From contig CM070634.1 in the NCBI GenBank assembly GCA_036346255.1, forward strand, positions 82,773,020 to 82,837,019: a DNA stretch of 64,000 nt. Direction: 5' to 3'. The notes under the pieces were generated by a model that saw only the letters and a program-made list of their open reading frames with translations, was not told where the DNA came from and made no database searches. A program made the translations under genes and the position numbers. Positions 1 through 10,800 of the stretch are shown one piece after another. The number at the start of each line of letters is the position of its first letter. Position 1 is the stretch's first letter. Source of the stretch: Ampelocalamus luodianensis (Eukaryota > Streptophyta > Magnoliopsida > Poales > Poaceae).

Positions 1-220
1 CCTCCTCCTCAAGACCTCTCTCTTGATCACGACCTCCCTATGGTCACGACCTCCCCCTTGGTCGTGACCTCCCTGTGGTCACGACCTCCCTATTGGTCAC
101 GACTTCCCTCTCGGTTACGATCAGCCTTCGGTTACGACCAGCCTTTTGTTACATCCAGTCTTCGGTTACGACCAGCCTTTGGTTACGACCAGCCTTAGGT
201 TTCGACCAGCCCTGCCTGTC
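1..220 (+). repeat. Degenerate short tandem repeat, GGTCACGACC / GGTTACGACC type
   Basis: About ten imperfect copies of a 17-20 bp unit (GGTYACGACCWSCCTT-like) run across the left edge of the window. They are part of U3 of the long LTR. Confidence 0.75.
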
Positions 221-530
221 AGCCTCCTTCTCACCTTTTTCTCCCTCTCGCCGCTAAAGTCCTCACGCATCTAATTGCTCGTCCTCTGTCGTGCCTACCC
301 ATCCCATCCCCTTTTCCCCCAACGACGTGCGCATTTAATTCTTTGACTACCGCCATGCACTTGTCCCCTCCCCCACCCGCCGACCGTGCGCCCGTACCGC
401 CCCGCCGCATTTTTCCTCCCTCTTTTTCCTCAGCCATGTGTGTATTAAATGCAGTTGTCTCCGCCTCGCCACGTTTTTTCTCCCCTTTTCACACTGCTCT
501 ATCTTGTTGCCCGATTCTCCTTCCTTACTT

Positions 531-537
531 TATAAAG
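531..537 (+). promoter_or_regulatory. TATA box of the long LTR at 1-3593
   Basis: TATAAAG lies in the context CTTTATAAAGAGAGCACC and is followed by a C/T-rich, GC-rich leader. The other long LTRs in the window have a TATA box in the same setting, just before a GC-rich leader. This is a pattern match only. Confidence 0.55.
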
Positions 538-981
538 AGAGCACCAGGGAGCCCTTGCCCTCTTGTTTTCTCCTCAGCTCTTCCTCTTCCTCTCGCCCCG
601 TTTTGCCACACCGGCTGGAGCTCGTGCCACCGCCTCTAGCGCTGTCGTCAAGCTTCTCCTGCCGACGGTTGAACCAGCTTTTTCCTCGTCAAACCATGTG
701 TCGTCTTTGCCTATTTAGGTGAGCACCACATGCACCCAATTCTCCCTCTCTCGCTCTTGTTGCTGTGGTTTGCCCAAAGCCCCGCACTCCGAGTTTAATC
801 CCCACATCAATTCTTGTCCCAGAGCTCCTTGAAGTAATCCCCTAACTCTAGTTCAGTTTTGGTTTCGCAGGAGTCGTCACTTTTCCGCTTCTCCTTCAGT
901 CCCGGCTGACCCCTTCATCGTCGTCCTCCTTCACTTTCGACTGTGTGCGTCCCGATGTCGTTCTCCGTCCGACGACCTCCT

Positions 982-984
<3 letters not shown>

Positions 985-1052
<68 letters not shown>
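985..1052 (+). repeat. Microsatellite (CT)n followed by (GT)n
   Basis: About 52 bp of uninterrupted CT is followed by about 16 bp of GT, within the leader part of the long LTR. Open frames through it are artefacts of the dinucleotide repeat. Confidence 0.97.
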
Positions 1053-1262
1053 CCTGGTGAGTTTCTCCGTGCCTGGTTTTCTCTCTTTTGTTCTTTCGAC
1101 CGCGTCGAACAGTCAATCCTTTCTCTGTTCAGATCGCTAAATCTAACTTCATCTAATTCAAAATTTTGTTTATTTTGAGTTTGCTGGAGTTCTCGGGTGT
1201 TTAAAATCCCCTTTTCTCTGTTCGTTCCGTTTTCTCCTTGGCCCAGCTCTCCACTCTCCCAG

Positions 1263-1650
1263 TTTAGACCACCCTTTTTGGTTTAGACCTCTCTCGGTTT
1301 GGACCACCCTCCCAGTTTAGACTACCCTTTTTGGTTTAGACCTCCCTCTCAGTTTGGACCACCACCTAGTTTAGACCACCCTCTTGGTTTAGACCTCCTT
1401 CCTACGACCACGTTGAGTAGTCGTATTCTTCTTGTTTCCCTCCTACGACCACGTTGAGTAGTCGTATTCTTCTTGTTTCCCTCCTACGACCACGTTGAGT
1501 AGTCGTATTCTTCTTGTTTCCCTCCTACTCCTACGACCATGTTGAGTAGTCGTATCCTTCTTGTATCCTCCATACGACCACGTTGAGTAGTTGTATCCTC
1601 CCTACGACCCCGTCGAGCAGTCGAATCCTTCTTCTTTCGACCGCGTCGAG
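1263..1650 (+). repeat. Two adjoining minisatellites in the long LTR
   Basis: From 1263 to 1400 an 18-22 bp unit around GTTTAGACCACCCT repeats about seven times. From 1401 a 41-bp unit, starting CCTACGACCACGTTGAGTAG, repeats at 1401, 1442, 1483, 1530 and 1571, with shorter degenerate copies after that. The first three copies are almost identical. Confidence 0.9.
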
Positions 1651-3593
1651 TAGTCGAGTCAACCTTCCGACCAGTCGAGCCCCCTTTCGACCAGGTAATC
1701 GAGCCTCCTTCCGACCACCTGTATTCGAGTCCCCTTCCGACCTTGTGATTTCAGAACTTCTGAGAGCTCGTTCTCTTTTGTTCGAACTCCGATCAAAGTG
1801 ATTCAAATTTCTATCTTCTTCTAAATTTAGTATCTTCTTTTGGTTCTAGTTTGGTAATTTTTTTGGGTTTTATTTAGAGTTTTCTTATTTACTTGGCTCT
1901 TTTCGCACGTATAGATTCTGGCATTTCTGAATAGTTCTTGGACCCGACGACTTCGACCGAAGCATCTCAACTCTTCAACGAAGGCAAGCCGTAGACCTTT
2001 GATCATGTCGTACCCAGTTTACAAAATTATATTGTTTTATATCAGCATGCATGGCTAGTTGTATAAAAATAGTTTGGGAGATAACTAAGTACCTACTCGA
2101 TAGTATAACTCCTTGAATAATTGTGATTGACATGTTGACATGTACCATTGGACACCGTAGGTTGGGTAATCTTAGTTGGATATTATTGTAATACCAACAT
2201 GGGTGCGTATTATGCTTAGTCATACTTTAGTTATGTGATGTTTCTCGATCACCTAATTAAGTGATGGTAAATTTGACTTAATGATATATGGAATCGGGGT
2301 GCGATACCACTGTTGTGCAACTATGGTGTGAAATCACGATTGTGTCAATTGTGGTGCGATGCCGCTGTTGTTAAAATTTGTTGTGCCATGACAAGGATTG
2401 TCATTTGGCCGGGTTGAACAAAAATAATTTCTACTCGGGTGAGTGGTCGGTGGCAAAGGTGGAATGCGCGAGGCAAAAGTGTGGGAGGCACAATTTTGGG
2501 TGTGAGAGGCACTTAGGTGCGCGAGGCACGTGGGATGCGGAAAGTCTCGCTTGAGCAATCATTAAGGACTTAACTTTGTGTGCCATTGATCTAGGCCATA
2601 CCGTGCAATCACAAGTTCATTTATGGGGTGGGTCTGGCCAACTAATTAGCTAAGTTTTGAGTTGATTCTATTTGGGTGGTCAAAATGGCGCAAGAGGGGG
2701 CTAGGAAGGCAAATCCTTAGTGGGCAGAACCGAGTCAAAACAGAGCTTTGTAAAAAGTCTAGTGATAGTCTCTCCTTGATTCACATGTCTAAGGAAATGT
2801 GTGTTGTATCAAGCGATTATCTCTTGTGAGAAAAGTGTACAACCTCTGCAGAGTGTAAAACTATTCGAATAGCCATGTCCTCAGTTATGGACAATACTTG
2901 GTGATTTCACACGATGGGTAGATTTTTCTCAAAAAGTTGGTCGTGGTCGGTTTCGAGTACCACGTTCTGGTCGTGGGAGTGGTCTGGGAAGTGAACTCAC
3001 AAGCTGTTTCAAAGAAACTGATTATTTATGTATTAATCTTTCAACTTGTGTTTTCAATCTATTTACTGTATTTCCAGTCAATACTGCTTTCTGCAAAATA
3101 ACCATAAAACTATCCTTGTCAAGCTCTGCATGAATACTATTTGTATACATTTCCCTACGACTTGCTGAGTACATTCAAAGTACTCACGTCTTTATGCCCT
3201 CTGGTTGATCAGTCTCCACAGAAGAACTTGGATGCACTGCGCTCTTTGAAGAGTTCTTTGAAGACCTTGCGAACTAGGAGGCGTCCTCCACTCGATTGCT
3301 TTTGGGCATGTCGAATGGTCTCTACGAGTTGTTCTGTTCCGCTGCAAGTTTGCTCTGGTCGTGAACCTGGTCGTGGATATGGTTGTGACCTTAGCCCTGC
3401 GTGGCAAGCCTTGTAAAAACCATGACCATAAGGTCGTTTGCTGTAAAGTATTATTAATTTGTCTGTTTCATTAGCCGTTCTGTTGTATGAATATGATTTT
3501 ATCTATGTTGTAACTGTGCAAGCTAGCTACTGATCATGAGACTAGTTCAGAATGCACAGAGGGTCCCAGGGTTGTATACTAGGGGTCTCGACA

Positions 3594-4118
3594 ATGGACC
3601 ACCATAGCCAGTTTTGCCTCTTGCCGGCTCAAGAAGTCCAGCATGGCCAGGGCAAGAAGCTAAAGTAGAAAAGAGGAGGAAGAATAGGGTAAGGCAAAAT
3701 CGTCTTTTCAAGTGGGCTATAATAGGGGATGTTGTGTATGATTCGTATATAACAAGGTGAAAGGAAATGGTTGTTCCAGAAAGTGGGAGCGTAGCATACG
3801 CTTACCGGACACAGGCCTACAGGGGAGACACAGTTACGTGGGGTTATGAAATATTATGGGTTGGGGGTGCGGGGGCAAAGCCCACGCCGTACAGACTATG
3901 AGTCCGAGTCGAACATGTAATCAGGGTATAAATATATACCACCGATATCTTGTAACCCTAATCAAAAGAAAAAAAAAAGAAACTCCTCATACGGATGGAG
4001 CCACCGCGATTCGGCTCTCGGGGACGTAGGCTTTGCCGAACCTTGTAAACTAGTTCTCGTGTCTTTTATGTGCTTGCTGTGATTATTCTATCGCACAAAG
4101 GGTTGTTATCGGTTCCAA
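3594..4118 (+). mobile_element. Fragment of another LTR (U3-R part), probably gypsy
   Basis: A TATA box (TATAAAT, 3927-3933) is followed by CTTGTAACCCTAATC, an A-rich stretch and then a CGCGATTCGGCTC...GGGGACGTAGGC segment. That order is familiar from the 3' part of grass gypsy LTRs. I see no matching second LTR, target duplication or internal coding region. The boundaries are approximate. Confidence 0.5.
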
Positions 4119-5304
4119 TAGGGGAAATTAGAAAAAAATACTGGGAAAAAGGAAAAATGACAAAATCTGAAATACTCATTATATATAGTGGCAAATGACG
4201 AATTACAATCTATATAATGGTAAATCTTAAAATGGTCTTTCTATGTAGGGGCAAATGATCAATTGTCCTGGATGTATAAAAAGGACGATGCGCATTACCC
4301 GTCAATTCTCCACGGAAGTCTTTGTGAATGGTGTTGACTTGAAAAATTAATTGAAGTCGCCATGTTTAGTGTGGCGTCCTAGAGGCGTTTGGTTCCTAGC
4401 TGGCTCGCCTGAACCGTTGAAGCCTTGTTTACTAGTAATGCTGATGTGTTTAGTGGGTCTAAAAAAACCTTACTTTGTCCAGCAAACTCTACAATATGAA
4501 CAGAGCCAAATGTTGATTGCACAATCTTTGTCGTGGCCTCAAAGAGAATTAAGCTTATGGTATGTTTGGCATGCATGAATTTTTCTAACAATATAATTCA
4601 CGCCAGAATCCTATAGAATTACCGCATTCCAAACGGCACCTTAGATCCTGACAAGCTCTAGGCAGGTTTTGGTCCTACAACCGTTCTCTAGCCGGCCGAA
4701 ACAAATCTCGAATAGAGTAATCTCTCTCACCTGTCTTTCTACGTGGAAAATAGACACAAAAATGCTTTCTTGAAGACTTTGAAACCAAACAAGAACTTCC
4801 ACATATACCGCGCGTGAAGACGAAGTAATTGGAGACCAGTAAGTGGCATTCTATGGAAAAACCACCCTTCGGCAGCATCTAGGGGCGCAATACTACTACT
4901 GCAGCATCAACCAAGTCAAGAAATGAAGTCATTTTGTACTCAAGTGCCAAGCATGCATTATCTTCGACTACTGGCGCCAATTGCAAGGTTTTAACTGAAA
5001 TTTCATGTGTGAGAAATGCATAATTAAGCTTGACTGTTAGAATTTAGCAAGGAGCAGTGCATGCCTCGGATGTGACGCGCGGGAGCCTCCTGTTTTTGAC
5101 ATGTCCCGTACGTCGCGACTCGCGACTTTTCTCCTCTTTTTCGTTGGATTCCTTTTATATCAGGTGTTGACGTCCGCCAGCTATTTTTTTTTCTTCTAAA
5201 GATGCTGTTCGTGCTCAACATGACGTGTTGTGTATGGCGTCACGGTTAAAAACGTAGTGATAGTAGCCAATAGTAACATAGCCTAGCTGTACGGCACTAT
5301 GTCT
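4119..5304. other. Intergenic DNA, no gene seen
   Basis: Short open frames here (for example 4351-4578) have no recognisable domain, and composition is ordinary and AT-leaning. Around 4180-4260 there are near-repeats of a GGCAAATGA phrase, possibly an old MITE. Confidence 0.5.
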
Positions 5305-5313
5305 GAATATCAG

Positions 5314-6577
5314 GAATTTTTGGCATTTCTAGCCCTTTGCTGTTTTTTTTTTTACAAACCTAGCCCCCTTCCATTATAATTTACAGATTTAGCTCCCATA
5401 TAGTGCACCTACCCCCGATCTCGGGTGCGGCAGGGACCTGCCCCTGATCCCGGGCGCGGCAGGTCACTTGCCCCCTGCGGCGGATGGGGCAGGCCACCTG
5501 CCCCCTACGCCGGATGGGGTAGGTGACCTGCCCCATATGGTGGGCGTGGCAAGAGGGTAGGAGAGAGAAAATAAAGAAAATAGGAGAGAGAGGGGAAATA
5601 AAAGAAAAAGAAAAAATTTGATTTTTTTTTTTAAAAATACATAAAAATCCTTGGAGCATGAATAGATTTAATAAAATATGTTTGAATTTAATTGAAGTTT
5701 ATTTTATTCATTTAAAATATTTTTTATTTTCTGAAAACACGAAGAAATACCATAAAATTCGAAGTGCTAAAAAATGCAAGAATTTTCTACAGTAGCTAGG
5801 TCATGATTTTAAATAATTTTAGGTGAAAGAATTATTCAAATTAGATTTAGTATATGAGTTAAAGCAATTTGAAAAATTGGTTTTTGAGAAAAGGCTGAAA
5901 AATGCAATATGTCACTATTCATCCTATTTTAAATATTTGGTAAAAATTTTCTCAAAAATATTTTAAAATAGGATGAATAGTGACATATTGCATTTTTCCG
6001 CATTTTCTCAAAAGCTGATTTTCAAATTGCTATAACTCTCACATTCTAAATCTAATTGGAATAATTCTTTCACCTAAATTCATCTAAAGTAATGACCTAG
6101 CTACTGTAGAAAATTCTTGCATTTTTAGCACGTTGAATTTTATTGTATTTCTCGGTATTTCTAAAAGTGAAAAACATTTTAAATGAATAAAATAGACTTC
6201 AATTAAATTCAAACATATTTTTATTAAATCTATTCATGCTCCAAGGATTTTTTTATGTATTTTTTTTAAAAAAAATGAATTTTTTTTATTTTTCTTTTCT
6301 TTCCTCTTTCTCCTATTTTCTTTCTCTCTCTTGCCCTCTTGCCGCGCCCACCATATGGGGCAAGTCATCTACCCCATCCGGTGCAGGAGGTAGGTGGCCT
6401 GCCCCATCCACCGCAGGGGGCAGGTGACCTGCCGCTCCTGGGGCCGGGGGCAGATCCCTGCCGCGCCCGGGACCGGGGGTAGGTGCACTGTAGGGGGGGC
6501 CAAATTTGCAAATTAAGACGGAAGGAGGTTAGTTTTGCAAAAAAGAAACAGCAAGGGGCTAGAACTGCCAAAATCTC
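5314..6577. mobile_element. Foldback Mutator-like MITE with ~0.6-kb inverted arms
   Basis: The left arm (5314-5940) and right arm (about 5960-6577) are reverse complements over almost their full length, around a loop of a few tens of bases near 5950. The termini read GAATTTTTGGCATTTCTAGCC and, on the other strand, GAGATTTTGGCAGTTCTAGCC, like Mutator-like termini. The flanks give a 9-bp target duplication with one mismatch: GAATATCAG at 5305-5313 and GAATATTAG at 6578-6586. Each arm has a GC-rich terminal part with repeated CCTGCCSC and GGGGCAGGT motifs and an AT-rich inner part. There is no transposase, so it is non-autonomous. Confidence 0.85.
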
Positions 6578-6586
6578 GAATATTAG

Positions 6587-7618
6587 AGTTCGATTGCTAC
6601 CGACAATAGGTTGGATAGGTTATTTACGTGGATTTTAATAGTATTTTCTGATATTTAAACGCGTAGCACGTGGGTTACGAGGCTTAATATGGCTATACTA
6701 GATAATTATTGCCACCATCTCGATTTTCTTAGTACTAGTGTACTACCGCATCTTACGCTTCCATATTGTAAGATCTTTGGATACTGCATACGTAACAGAC
6801 CACTCCGATCATAATTAAAAACTGAGAATCATGATTTGTTTGTACAGAATAGTAGACTGAACGTTATAATATATAAAATCACGATTTCTGAAGTACAGTC
6901 CTATCATAATGCTACTATCCGAGCTTTTGAAGCATTTCTCGGCAAGTTTATTCGCTGGTTTTTTTATCCCTATCGTATGATTCCGATTTCACAAACACAA
7001 GAAGGATCCTACTCAAGATCACGAGTTTAACAATCTTGGTGAGAACATGGTAATCCCAAACGCTTGAGCCGGATGTGAAGGCTGGGTTAAGCAAGAGTAC
7101 GAAACCCCTTGGAAATAAAAACAAGATATGTAAGCATGGCTATCTAGTGAGAAAAATGAAACCATCGTGATGAAAACCTTCTACTTCGATGAAGCTGAAT
7201 GGTGCCGGCTGGCATGTGTCTGGTAAAAGTCAAGAAGTTAACAAACATTATCTCAAAACCAACTCCAAAGAGGTCAAGTAAAGATCAAACTTGATTACCC
7301 TATCCAGTTCGTTTTCTAAATACACGTTTTCATCTAACCTTTGGTGCCCACACAGCATTAAATTCAAGTGGTAATATCTGCGAAACTTCGCTTCTTACTT
7401 TCTTACCTTGTGTCTGCGAAACTTCGCTTCTTACTTTCTTACCTTACCTTGTGCACACAACATAACACGTGCATGCTTGTCAATGGTAAAACGAAATAAA
7501 ATGAATCAATGATGCCCGCTTGTTTTTTTTACACGCCTTTTCAACTTCTCACGAAGAAAATGTGCGTGTACTCCGGTACACCAGCCATGCTTTCGTACCC
7601 TGCCACAATATGACATAT
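6587..7618. other. Intergenic DNA with a 36-bp tandem duplication
   Basis: No coding region is supported. A 36-bp unit starting TCTGCGAAACTTCGC is repeated twice at 7377-7412 and 7413-7448. The rest is unremarkable AT-rich DNA. Confidence 0.6.
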
Positions 7619-7860
7619 CGTTGAGTTTGAGTATGATATGAAATTCGTTCTATACTTTAACTTATAGTTCTACTTCTACACAGATTGATTCATATATCAC
7701 TGTAAATATATCTTTGTAGTTCACAGAGAAGAAGAATAATTTCATTCTAAACATCTTCTTATACAGTGATATCGTCTTCGTGTGCACATAGTTTTTACCG
7801 AATGAGTTTTCTACGTAAAATTCATCCCACGTTTCTAATTTATGTGTATTGTTTACAACA
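7619..7860 (+). repeat. Left LTR of the old copia element
   Basis: It starts CGTTGAGTTTGAG, where the expected TG is mutated to CG, and ends near TTTACAACA. It is immediately followed by a degenerate primer-binding site. It aligns with 10660-10800. Confidence 0.75.
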
Positions 7861-7861
7861 G

Positions 7862-7875
7862 TTGTTATCAGATCG
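7862..7875 (+). other. Degenerate primer-binding site (initiator Met tRNA type)
   Basis: TTGTTATCAGATC resembles the plant copia PBS TGGTATCAGAGC and sits just after the left LTR. Confidence 0.55.
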
Positions 7876-8235
7876 CAGGGATCCGATCTGGAAAAATTCG
7901 GCGTTCAGACGCGTCGTCGAATTCGAATCAGTCTCGTCCATGCGTCTATGCAACCATAAAAGCCACAGGTCTAGACATGCGATGAGAGAGAGAGAGAGAA
8001 CAACCATCCAGAAGCATATCCGTGGAGCTGCCGCCACGTTTAAAGCAAGCACTTTGCGTGAAACCCAAAGAAGCAGTCATCGAGCAACATCGCTTCAGCC
8101 TGCAATTCCCGAGGAGAAAAATGCAGTCGGCCAGAGTGTCGAGTTTGCTGGCTTGTTTGTGTTTTCGATGAATAGGTCACCCAAGATATTCCCACGGCAA
8201 GATTGTAAGCATTTGTTATCCAAATGAATATGTTG

Positions 8236-10540
8236 ATGGTATCATTAGAATTTTGTCGAATGTTCGACACATTCTAGATTTAAAGAGAAATCTTATCTCG
8301 TTGAGTACTCTTAATGCTAAAAGTACTAGTATTCAGATGGAGGTGGAGTTCTAAAAGTCTCAAAAGGTTCTCTTATTGTGATGAAAGGTCAAATGAAGGC
8401 TGCAAACCTATATCATCAGTGAGACACTTTAATTTTAGGTAATGTTGTTGTTGCCTTAAATAAATCGCCCGATTTTGATGCTACTAATATATGGCATATG
8501 CGTCTGGGGTATATGAGTAAAGCTGGCATGATGAAGTTATGTGAAAGAGGATTTCTTGATAGTCAAAGCATCGATAAGCTGAAGTTTTGTGAACATTGTT
8601 TCTTCAGCAAGAAAAAGAGGGATATAAGTGCACTTTCATTGGTTATAAATTTGGTGTGAAAAGATATAAATTATGGAATTTTAAAACTAGAAATGTGATT
8701 ATTAGTAGAAGTGTTACTTTAGATGAATATGCTATGTCACATGATAAACCATCTATTGATGTTCTTGTTGAGAACCCGCAGAAATCAAGCACACATGTGG
8801 AACATGTTATTGATTCAGGATCTACACTAGAAACTGAAAAGAAAAACATACAGGATGTTCCTGCTGTCTTTCAACCGCCAGAACGTTCCATTGTAGCCGA
8901 CAGACCTAAAAGGAATATTCAATCTCCCAAAAGATTGATCGCAGAAGCCGATGTTGTTTTTTATGTTTTGAATGTGGTAGAAGTAATTGAAGGTACTGCA
9001 AAAACTCCCACTTATTCAGAGGCTATCTCTTCTAGTGATTTAGATAGATGGATAGCTGCCATGCATAATGAGATGCAATCTCATTAGGAGAATGTCACTT
9101 GGGTGCTGGTCAAGTTGCAAATTGCTAAGAAAATTATTAGCTGCTAATGGGCTTTCAAGAAGGAAAAAAGGTATTTCACCAACTGAATAGGTACAAGACA
9201 AGGCTCGTTGCTAAATAATACAGCCAAATTGCAGGTATTAATTTCACATATGTATTTTCCCCAGTTGTGAAACATAGCTCTATTAGTACTTTACTTAGCA
9301 TAGTGACTATGCATTATTATGAGTTTGAACAATTGGATGTGAAAATTGTGCTCTTACATTGGGAATTGGAGGAAAACATTTATATAGAGAAACCAGAAGG
9401 TTTTGTCTTTTCGAGAAAGGAGAATTATGCTTGCAAGTTGAAGAAATCTCTTTATGGTCTGAAGCAATTACCCTGACAATGGTACAAGTGATTTAACTCA
9501 TTTCTGGTCTCTCATGATTTCAAAAAATTTGATTATGATAGCTGTGTTTATTTGAAGATTGTTAATAACTTAATTATTTATTTACTCCTATATGTTGATG
9601 ATATGCTAATTGCTACAAAAGACAAGGCAAAATTTTCAAAATTGAAGGCATTATTGAGTAATGAATTTGAGATGAAGGATCTCAATGCAACAAAGAAGAT
9701 TCTTGATACGAAAATTACCAGAGATAGATGGTTTGAAAAATTATACCTAAGTCAGAAATGGTATATTGATAAATTCTTCGTCATTTCAACATGCATAAGG
9801 TCAAACAGGTGAATACTCCGTTAGCTGCACATTTAAACTTTCTTTACTGTCACATCCACAGTCAAATGATAAAGTTGAGTACCTGTCTAGAGTTCCATAT
9901 ACCAGTGCAGTTGGTTTACTTATGTATGCCATGGTATGTTCTCGCCCTGATCTATCTCACTCAGTGAGTGTTGTTAATGGATACATAGCTAATCCTTGCA
10001 AAGAGCATTGGAAAGCAGTTCAATGTATTTTCAAATACTTGCAGGGCACATATGATGCTTTTGTTTATAGTTTGGGAAGACTAAAGATGGAATCGTTGGT
10101 TATGTTGACTCAAATTTTGCTGGAGATTTGGATAAGAGAAGTTCTTTTACTGGTTATATGTTAATTGTTGGAGGATATGTCATTAGATGGAAAGTAAGCA
10201 TGCAAGCTACTGTTGCCTTATCCACTATAGAGGCTGAGTATATGCCTATTTCTGAAGCTTGCAAAGAAGCCATTTGGCTAAGAGGTTTATTTATTGAGCT
10301 TTTTGGAAGTACACCTTGCACTACAATATTCTTCGATAGTTAAGTCGTTGTTTGCCTTACGAAGGATCAGATGTTTTATGAGAGAACGAAGCACAATGAC
10401 ATCGGATATCATTACATTAGATATGTCATTGCTCAAGGTGACATAAAAGTCACCAATATAAGTACTTGTGATAATTCAGCTGATACGATGATAGAGGCAG
10501 TTTCTATCACTAATTTTGAGCTTGCTTATACTTAATTGAT
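8236..10540 (+). pseudogene. Copia gag-pol polyprotein remnants
   Basis: Frames read together give a copia polyprotein. A pre-integrase segment lies at about 8340-8600, with a decayed 'MRLG-HMS'-like stretch and a KFCEHC zinc-finger remnant. An integrase tail ('GYKCTFIGYK...RNVIISRSVTLDE') runs to 9087. Reverse transcriptase follows: QLDVKIVLLH (normally 'MDVKTAFLHG'), KPEGFV, KKSLYGLKQ and the catalytic YVDD in 'LLLYVDDMLIA' near 9590. RNase H comes last, with the 'SFTGYMLIVGG...STIEAEYMPISEACKEAIWLRG' region at 10130-10300. In-frame stops after 9085 and 9470 and several frameshifts make it non-functional. It is on the same strand as its LTRs. Confidence 0.88.
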
Positions 10541-10659
10541 ACCATTCAGTGGTCCTATGGATGTTCAGCGCATAAGGTGTTCATGCTAATCTGTTTTAAG
10601 GAAATCATGTTTTGTTTTTTGTTACAAAAGGAATTCATCTTAAGGTGGAGATCGTTGAG

Positions 10660-10800
10660 TTTGAGTGTGATACGAATTGTATTTCTTACTTCAACTCATA
10701 GTTCTACTCCTACACAGATTTTTTTCATGTACCACTATAAATATATTCATGTAGTCCATAGGGACGAGCAAGAGATCAGGGTGTTTTATGTGTGAATAGA
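10660..10800 (+). repeat. Right LTR (truncated) of the old copia element
   Basis: It starts CGTTGAGTTTGAGTGTGATA right after a purine-rich stretch (AAGGTGGAGAT) and matches 7619-7750. The second half of the LTR is missing or unrecognisable. Confidence 0.7.

Larger units (their letters stand above)
1..3593 (+). mobile_element. 3' part of a very long LTR (gypsy-type), cut by the window edge
   Basis: The block ends at 3593 in ...GGTCTCGACA. This matches the ends of the complete long LTR at 21930-25552 (...GGGTCTGACA). The phrase 'cagagggtcc' and a TTGTAT stretch occur just before both ends. Shared internal blocks lie near 2140-2220 (around ATACCAACATGGGT), 2835-2930 (GTGTACAACCTCTGCAGAGT followed by ATTCGAATAGCC) and 3160-3190 (GAGTAC...GTACTC). 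A TATA box sits at 531, so U3 runs off the left edge. No gag or pol is seen, so it may be a solo LTR or one LTR of a larger element. The first 1.7 kb is rich in short tandem repeats. Confidence 0.7.
7619..10800 (+). mobile_element. Old, decayed Ty1/copia retrotransposon
   Basis: The order is left LTR, PBS, degenerate polyprotein, right LTR. The LTRs share TTGAGTTTGAGT...CATAGTTCTACTYCTACACAGATT but have diverged visibly. The polyprotein remnants follow copia order: pre-integrase, integrase tail, reverse transcriptase, RNase H. Frames are broken by several stops and shifts, so the copy is dead and old. The right LTR looks truncated at about 10800, just before the next LTR begins at 10911. No target duplication was found. 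Confidence 0.88.

Noticed and set aside
943..1178. Open frames with long Ser-Leu runs
   Set aside because: They are translations of the (CT)n/(GT)n microsatellite inside an LTR.
3594..3612. TGGACCACCATAGCC after the left-edge LTR as a primer-binding site
   Set aside because: It begins with TGG but matches no common plant retroelement tRNA primer, and no gag follows.
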